In this document: positions 4,584 to 9,057 of the stretch, in pieces
Numbering within the stretch: position 1 is the stretch's first letter
Layout: each line of letters opens with the position of its first letter
Origin: Kiritimatiellales bacterium
Lineage (GTDB): Bacteria > Verrucomicrobiota > Kiritimatiellia > Kiritimatiellales > Pontiellaceae
Assembly: GCA_030625905.1 (NCBI GenBank)
Contig: DAOUQA010000088.1
Span: 1-9,057 of the forward strand
DNA length: 9,057 nt
Direction of reading: 5' to 3'
Translations under genes and position numbers: made by a program
Notes under the pieces: generated by a model
Seen by the model: only the letters and a program-made list of their open reading frames with translations
What the model was told of the DNA's origin: nothing
The model's database searches: none

Positions 4584-6533
4584 ATGAGACAGGACACTAG
4601 AGTCGCACCTCAGAACCCGTTCTATCTGTCGTTGGCATTTAAGTTGAGTCTATCGATCTTTCTGATTACCTCGGTGTTGTTATCGAGCCTCGGCATCTAC
4701 TACATCAAGAAAGTTGCCGACGAGATCGATCGAAACCTGTATCTACAGGCACAGATTCCGGGGCGGTTGATGAACGAAGGCGCATTGTCTCCCGCACAGG
4801 TTCGCGACCGCGAAATGCTCTCGCATCTTGTAGGCGAAGAGGTTCTTCTTGCCGTGCTCATCCAGTCCGATGGCAAGGTTCTCTACAGTACGGATCCGGA
4901 AATTGAAGACCTTCGGCTGGAGGAATTCCACCAGCGCGTGGAGGAGCCAAAGGCGGCAGTGACTTCGGAGGGCTCCGCGGTTGTCTACCGCCGTCAGGCG
5001 GGAAACGGCTATCTCCATGTTTCAACACCGATTCATTCCGAGGATGGCTGGAGCGGCAACCTGTATATGAAGGTGAGCGCGGACAATGCCGGCCAGAAAA
5101 AAACCCAAAGCGCCAGGGACTTTATTGCCGGGTTCTCGCTTTGCATCGTACTTACCACCGCATTTGGTGCATGGCTGATACACTTAATGACCGTTCCGCG
5201 ACTCGGCGACATTGGCCGGTGCCTCAAGGCGGTCGAGCAGGGCGATCTGGAGGTGCGCGTCGCCTGTGCCAAGTCGCAGGATGAACTGGGCGTGTTGGGG
5301 CGGGGAGTAAACCGCATGGTCGGTGAACTGGCGCGGCAACGTGCCGAACAGGAATCTTTGGATGCCGAACTGAAGCTGGCCAAGGAAGATGCCGAAAAAG
5401 CCAGCCGTAGCAAAAGTGAATTTCTGGCCAATATGAGCCACGAGATCCGGACCCCCATGAACGGTGTGCTCGGCATGGCGCAGCTTATGGCGGACACCGA
5501 ACTCCAGCCGGAACAGCGCGAGTATATCGAAACCATCTCCGCCTCCGCCGACAACCTGCTCAAGATCATCAACAACATTCTCGACCTCTCGCGCATCGAA
5601 ACAGGCAAGTTCCAACTCAGCGTCGAGACCGCCGATATCTGTGCAATGCTCAACGAACTCCACGCCTTCTTCACGCCGTCCGTAAAGGAAAAGGGGCTGG
5701 AGCTGAAAGTCGACTGCCCGGAGGATCTCCCGCTTGTCCGTGCCGACGAAGGCAGCTTGCGGCAGGTGCTCATCAATCTCATGGCCAATGCCGTAAAGTT
5801 TACGCAGAAAGGCTGCATCCACGTGGCCGTCGAATCCCTGGAACAAACTGGCGGCGAGTGCACGCTAAGCTTTCGTGTCAGCGACACCGGGATCGGGATC
5901 TCCAAAGAAGCCCAGAAAATCATCTTTCAGGAATTTACCCAGGTGGACGGTTCGCATACCCGCCAGCACGGTGGCTCCGGCCTCGGCCTTGCGATCTCCA
6001 AAAAGATGGTCGAGCAGCTCGGCGGGAGCCTCTGTGTTTCAAGCGAACCCGGGGAAGGAACCGTGTTCGCCTTCAACATAACCGTGGATATGGAGCGGGA
6101 GGAGACCGATAGTGCCGATACGTCTAAAAAAGAGATCCAGAAAACCTTCAACTGCAGCGTCCTGCTAGCGGAAGACAATCGGCTGAACCAACGTGTTGTT
6201 TGCAAGATGCTCGAAAAAATGGGCTGCTGTGTCGACGTGGCCGAGAACGGCGAGGAGGCACTCAAGCAACTGAAGCTCGCCCTTCCGCCGGAGGAGCGGC
6301 CCTCGTACGACATCATCTTCATGGACATCCAAATGCCGGTGCTCGATGGCCTTCAGGCGACCACCATGATCCGCGCCCAGGAGGGCGGGGATCATCGGAT
6401 TCCCATTGTGGCCATAACCGCCCACGCCATGAAGGGCGACCGCGAAAAATTTATCGAAGCCGGTCTCGATGCCTACCTCTCCAAGCCCATCCGTAGCGAA
6501 GAGCTCGCCGCCACCCTCGTGCAATTTTGCTGA
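4584..6533 (+). CDS. Hybrid sensor histidine kinase (TM-sensor-TM-HAMP-HisKA-HATPase-REC)
   Basis: A 649-residue inner-membrane kinase that autophosphorylates on His and passes the phosphate to its own receiver. Membrane helices at ~17-40 and ~179-202 enclose a ~138-residue periplasmic sensor of unrecognised ligand; LLAVLIQSDGKVLYSTDP looks PAS/Cache-like. HAMP and a linker coil follow (~203-275). The HisKA H-box is ANMSHEIRTPMNG with His286. HATPase motifs: N-box NLMANAVKF (398-406), G1 DTGIGI (434-439), F-box FQEFTQVD (448-455), G2 GGSGLGLA (463-470). The receiver (~524-649) has acidic Glu530/Asp531, phospho-acceptor Asp581 in FMDIQMP, Thr612 and Lys634. All key residues are present. ATG 4584 is preferred, although it lacks a clear ribosome site; the in-frame TTG at 4464 would read through the palindrome and add 40 unlike residues. 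No DNA-binding regulator or Hpt protein lies in the window, so the output partner is elsewhere. Confidence 0.93.
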   Translation: MRQDTRVAPQNPFYLSLAFKLSLSIFLITSVLLSSLGIYYIKKVADEIDRNLYLQAQIPGRLMNEGALSPAQVRDREMLSHLVGEEVLLAVLIQSDGKVLYSTDPEIEDLRLEEFHQRVEEPKAAVTSEGSAVVYRRQAGNGYLHVSTPIHSEDGWSGNLYMKVSADNAGQKKTQSARDFIAGFSLCIVLTTAFGAWLIHLMTVPRLGDIGRCLKAVEQGDLEVRVACAKSQDELGVLGRGVNRMVGELARQRAEQESLDAELKLAKEDAEKASRSKSEFLANMSHEIRTPMNGVLGMAQLMADTELQPEQREYIETISASADNLLKIINNILDLSRIETGKFQLSVETADICAMLNELHAFFTPSVKEKGLELKVDCPEDLPLVRADEGSLRQVLINLMANAVKFTQKGCIHVAVESLEQTGGECTLSFRVSDTGIGISKEAQKIIFQEFTQVDGSHTRQHGGSGLGLAISKKMVEQLGGSLCVSSEPGEGTVFAFNITVDMEREETDSADTSKKEIQKTFNCSVLLAEDNRLNQRVVCKMLEKMGCCVDVAENGEEALKQLKLALPPEERPSYDIIFMDIQMPVLDGLQATTMIRAQEGGDHRIPIVAITAHAMKGDREKFIEAGLDAYLSKPIRSEELAATLVQFC

Positions 6534-6558
6534 GCGTGGTTTCCAATGACCGGAGCCC

Positions 6559-6587
6559 TTGCAAATACCCGTGTTTCCCGGTATAAA
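6559..6587 (+). promoter_or_regulatory. Sigma70-like promoter of alaS
   Basis: TTGCAA (6559-6564) is followed after exactly 17 bases by TATAAA (6582-6587). This matches 4 of 6 at -35 and 5 of 6 at -10. Transcription would start near 6594, giving a leader of about 110 bases that contains the whole REP-like inverted pair at 6608-6677. Confidence 0.5.
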
Positions 6588-6607
6588 ACCCGCTGTTTTA
6601 AACGTTC

Positions 6608-6677
6608 GTAGTCCCGCCTTTAGGCGGAATCCGGCAGCCCGAACCCTGCAAGTGAGACCGTCTAAAGGCGGAACTAC
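6608..6677. repeat. Inverted pair of GTAG-headed REP-like hairpins (BIME-like)
   Basis: The left unit, on the plus strand, is GTAG followed by TCCCGCCTTTAGGCGGA (6608-6628). The right unit, read on the minus strand from 6677, is GTAG followed by TTCCGCCTTTAGACGG. The two 20-base arms match at 18 of 20 positions and are separated by 30 bases. Each arm is also a hairpin in itself: CCGCCT-TT-AGGCGG on the left is a perfect 6-bp stem with a 2-base loop, and the right has one C-A mismatch. A GTAG tetranucleotide at the foot of an imperfect palindrome, in head-to-head pairs, is the known layout of REP/BIME elements mobilised by RAYT (TnpA_REP) transposases. No RAYT gene lies in this window. Confidence 0.65.
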
Positions 6678-6689
6678 AAACCCCTTTTA

Positions 6690-6696
6690 TAGGAAA
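6690..6696 (+). promoter_or_regulatory. Ribosome binding site of alaS
   Basis: TAGGAAA with its AGGA core at 6691-6694 lies 9 bases before ATG 6704 and 15 before the second in-frame ATG at 6710. The spacing favours 6704 as the start. Confidence 0.5.
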
Positions 6697-6703
6697 TTAG
6701 GTT

Positions 6704-9057
6704 ATGACCATGACTTCGAAGGAAATCCGCCAATCGTTTCTCGACTTTTTTGAATCGAAGCAACACACCATCGTCAAGTCCGGCAGTCTGCTTCCCGATG
6801 CGCCGAACCTGTTGTTCACTAACGCGGGCATGAACCAGTTCGTGCCGATCTTCCTCGGCCAGGCCAACTGCCCCTACACGCCGGGTCGCGCCACCGATAC
6901 CCAGAAATGCATCCGCGCCGGCGGCAAGCACAACGATCTCGAAGACGTCGGTGCCGACACCTACCACCACACCTTTTTCGAAATGCTCGGCAACTGGTCC
7001 TTCGGCGACTACTTCAAGGAAGAGGCCATCGACTGGGCATGGGAACTGCTCACCAAGGTCTGGGGCTTCCCCGTGGAGCGCCTCTACGCCACCTACTTCG
7101 GCGGCGATGAAAAATCCGAGGCCGACCTCGAAGCCAAGGAAATGTGGCTCAAATACCTTCCCGCCGAACAAGTCATCCCCGGCAATCGCAAAGACAACTT
7201 CTGGATGATGGGCGACACCGGCCCCTGCGGTCCCTGCTCCGAACTGCATGTCGACCTCACTCCCGAAGGAAACTGCGGCGCCGGAATGGTCAATGCCGAC
7301 AGCGCCGACTGCATCGAAATCTGGAACCTCGTCTTCATGCAGTTCAATGCAAAAGCCGACGGCACCTTTGCTCCGCTACCCGCCCAGCACGTTGATACCG
7401 GCATGGGCTTCGAGCGCGCCTGCTCGATTATCCAGTGCACCCAGAACTTCACTGATTTTTCCGGGGTCATCTCCAACTACGAAACCGACGTCTTCACTCC
7501 CATCTTCCAAGTCCTGGAGGAACTGAGCGGCAAGACATACGGCAGCTCCATGACCGACCCGGCCGATATCGCCTTTCGCGTCATTGCCGACCACATCCGC
7601 TGCCTCGCCTTCTCGATTGCCGATGGCATCATTCCGTCCAACGAAGGCCGCGGCTACGTTCTTCGCCGCATTCTGCGCCGCGCTGTCCGCACCGGCCGCA
7701 TCCTCGGGTTTAAAGCCCCCTTCTTCTACAAGCTCACCAACATCGTTGCCGCCCACTATGGCGATGCCTTCCCGGAGCTACGGGAAAACAAAGATCGCAT
7801 CGTTAAAACCCTTAAAGCTGAAGAAGACTCCTTCAACCGCACCCTCGACGACGGTCTGCGCATTTTCGACCAGATTATTGCCATCAAAGAACAGGTGCCG
7901 CAGAAAGTTGCCGAGATCGCCAGCCGCTTCGAACTACTTGATGCCACTCGCTCATCCGGTGAAGACCGGCTTGAAGCCGCCGCCTTCGGAGCCCTCGGCG
8001 ATGCCGCGAAACTCTTGCTTTTCAGCATTGAGGCCATCGACCGAAACCTCGCTTGCCGCATCCTCGCGCGCACTGATCTTCAAGAGCTCATCCACGCATC
8101 GCAGGAGCTGTTGAAAACACTGGAGACGCCGGAACACAGCGCAGAAGAGGCTCTCGCCAAAGCGGAAGAATTCCGCAAAGGCTTCCTCATTACGGCGGAA
8201 ATTGCCTGTTCGCTAAAAGGAAAAGTCAACGGGTCGGCCGCCTTTCTGCTCTACGACACCTACGGCTTCCCGCTTGACCTCACCGAGGTGATGGCCCGGG
8301 AGAAAAATCTCACCGTCGATATCGACGAATTTGAGCAACTGATGGAAGAGCAGCGAAAACGCGCCCGCGCCGACCACGACAAAAAGAAATCAGTCGTGCT
8401 TGTTGAAAACGAAGGGCTCGATGTGAAGCCCACCGAATTCATCGGCTACGACGACCTCGAAGCCGGAGCGCTGGTCGAGGCCATTTCTGTAGCCGAGGGC
8501 CAAGACCTCGGTTCGGGCTCAGGAAGCTCAGCTACAAGTGAATACTCCATCATTCTCGACAAAACCCCGTGCTATCCCGAAATGGGCGGGCAAGTCGGCG
8601 ACACCGGAACGCTGCACGTCATCGCACACGAAGAAACCGTCGGCGAAATGGAAATCCTCGATACCCAGAAGCAGGGCGAGGTTTTTATCCATCGCACCAA
8701 GCTTGTAAGCGGTCGCGCACCGAAGCCGGGCGAAAGCGTGTTTGTTGATGTCGATGCCGCCCGCCGCGCCGACATCCAGCGTCATCATACCGCAACGCAT
8801 CTTTTCCACTGGGCATTGCACGAAATTGTCAGTCGGGATGCCCGCCAGCGTGGATCACTCGTCGCCAACGACCGCATGCGCTTCGACTTTAACTCGCCGG
8901 AAAAGCTTTCCGATGAACAAATCGCCGCCATCGAAAAACTGATAAACGACCGCATCGCCGCCAACGAGCCGGTCTACTGGACCGAAGTGCCCTTCGCCGA
9001 AGTGCAGAAGCATCCGGCCATCCAGCAGTTCTTTGGCGAAAAATACGGCGATACTGT
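6704..9057 (+). CDS. alaS: Alanyl-tRNA synthetase (3' end cut by window edge), with a large internal insertion
   Basis: This enzyme charges tRNA-Ala with alanine in the cytoplasm; 784 codons are visible and the frame is open at the window end. Class II catalytic core: LLFTNAGMNQF (36-46), HHTFFEMLGNWSFGDYFK, NFWMMGDTGPCGPCSE and the motif 3 stretch VDTGMGFERA. The tRNA-reading region has GIIPSNEGRGYVLRRILRRA, with Asn313 at the place of the G3:U70-reading Asn, and LLYDTYGFPLDLT with Asp518 at the place of its partner Asp. In E. coli these two (Asn303 and Asp400, from memory) are ~97 residues apart; here 205, so ~110 residues are inserted at ~395-506. The editing domain has TPCYPEMGGQVGDTG (usual form TPFYAESGGQ) and zinc-ligand HTATH (His695, His699). 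A Gly/Ser linker lies at 603-612. The C-Ala domain is outside the window. All diagnostic motifs are intact and the frame is unbroken, so I infer a functional enzyme. Confidence 0.95.
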   Translation, partial: MTMTSKEIRQSFLDFFESKQHTIVKSGSLLPDAPNLLFTNAGMNQFVPIFLGQANCPYTPGRATDTQKCIRAGGKHNDLEDVGADTYHHTFFEMLGNWSFGDYFKEEAIDWAWELLTKVWGFPVERLYATYFGGDEKSEADLEAKEMWLKYLPAEQVIPGNRKDNFWMMGDTGPCGPCSELHVDLTPEGNCGAGMVNADSADCIEIWNLVFMQFNAKADGTFAPLPAQHVDTGMGFERACSIIQCTQNFTDFSGVISNYETDVFTPIFQVLEELSGKTYGSSMTDPADIAFRVIADHIRCLAFSIADGIIPSNEGRGYVLRRILRRAVRTGRILGFKAPFFYKLTNIVAAHYGDAFPELRENKDRIVKTLKAEEDSFNRTLDDGLRIFDQIIAIKEQVPQKVAEIASRFELLDATRSSGEDRLEAAAFGALGDAAKLLLFSIEAIDRNLACRILARTDLQELIHASQELLKTLETPEHSAEEALAKAEEFRKGFLITAEIACSLKGKVNGSAAFLLYDTYGFPLDLTEVMAREKNLTVDIDEFEQLMEEQRKRARADHDKKKSVVLVENEGLDVKPTEFIGYDDLEAGALVEAISVAEGQDLGSGSGSSATSEYSIILDKTPCYPEMGGQVGDTGTLHVIAHEETVGEMEILDTQKQGEVFIHRTKLVSGRAPKPGESVFVDVDAARRADIQRHHTATHLFHWALHEIVSRDARQRGSLVANDRMRFDFNSPEKLSDEQIAAIEKLINDRIAANEPVYWTEVPFAEVQKHPAIQQFFGEKYGDT

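Noticed and set aside
5033..5923. A 296-codon frame on the minus strand opposite the histidine kinase
   Set aside because: It is a Ser-rich shadow frame of the kinase gene, whose own motifs are complete.
6540..6556. Imperfect palindrome around TTTCCAATGACCGGAGC just after the kinase stop
   Set aside because: Only about four base pairs can form and no U-run follows, so it is neither a convincing terminator nor a clear repeat from this window alone.
6594..6703. T-box type riboswitch in the alaS leader
   Set aside because: There is no T-box sequence (TGGnACCGCG-like), no specifier-loop architecture and no terminator/antiterminator pair. The only structure is the REP-like inverted repeat.
6674..7249. 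A 191-codon minus-strand frame opposite the start of alaS
   Set aside because: It is a shadow of alaS codon bias, and the plus-strand AlaRS motifs are continuous here.
7584..8114. A 176-codon Ser/Pro/Ala-rich frame inside alaS that covers part of the insertion
   Set aside because: It is an out-of-frame reading of alaS. The alaS frame runs unbroken through the insertion, so there is no nested gene or frameshift to explain.

Overview
The window comes from a Gram-negative bacterium. It has moderately high GC, an HME-type RND efflux pump and an AsmA/TIGR03545-like envelope protein, and families of this last type occur in bacteria with an outer membrane. The style of the genes (a DUF5684 small membrane protein, a COG1672-type ATPase, an orphan hybrid histidine kinase, AlaRS with an 'EMGGQ' variant) and the many short intergenic palindromes remind me of the PVC group, perhaps Kiritimatiellota. 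That placement is an impression, not a demonstration. No tRNA, rRNA, CRISPR array, transposase or phage gene was seen.

Layout, left to right. (1) 1-269, +: the C-terminal end of a CzcA/CusA-like RND pump. It ends only 10 bases before the stop of the next, convergent gene. (2) 280-2148, -: a 622-residue membrane protein that looks like a fusion of two uncharacterised families normally encoded by neighbouring genes (TIGR03546-like followed by TIGR03545-like). (3) 2149-2350: a divergent control region dense in symmetric sequence. It holds a 17-bp perfect inverted repeat and three alternating copies of an ACAAAAGCGGAGG-like motif, the last overlapping the -10 of a good promoter. (4) 2351-3406, +: a P-loop ATPase with a C-terminal winged-helix-like region. 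It is followed after 39 bases by a small three-helix DUF5684 membrane protein (3446-3811, +). (5) 3812-3915: a G-rich run and a six-unit heptamer tandem repeat. (6) 3916-4299, -: a stand-alone NFACT-R (DUF814) domain protein. (7) 4300-4583: a spacer with short direct repeats and an 18-nt palindrome between GATTTGT direct repeats. (8) 4584-6533, +: a hybrid sensor histidine kinase with two membrane helices, HAMP, HisKA, HATPase and receiver domains. (9) 6534-6703: a spacer with a sigma70-like promoter and a pair of inverted REP-like hairpins that carry the GTAG signature. (10) 6704-9057 (runs off the end), +: alaS, alanyl-tRNA synthetase, with about 110 extra residues between the two regions that read the G3:U70 base pair.

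These genes do not form one pathway. The plausible links are the ATPase with the DUF5684 protein (same strand, short gap) and the shared divergent control region between the ATPase and the envelope protein. The observations most worth checking are the AlaRS insertion, the GTAG-type inverted REP pair in the alaS leader, the fused envelope protein, and the three-part inverted repeat in the 2149-2350 region.
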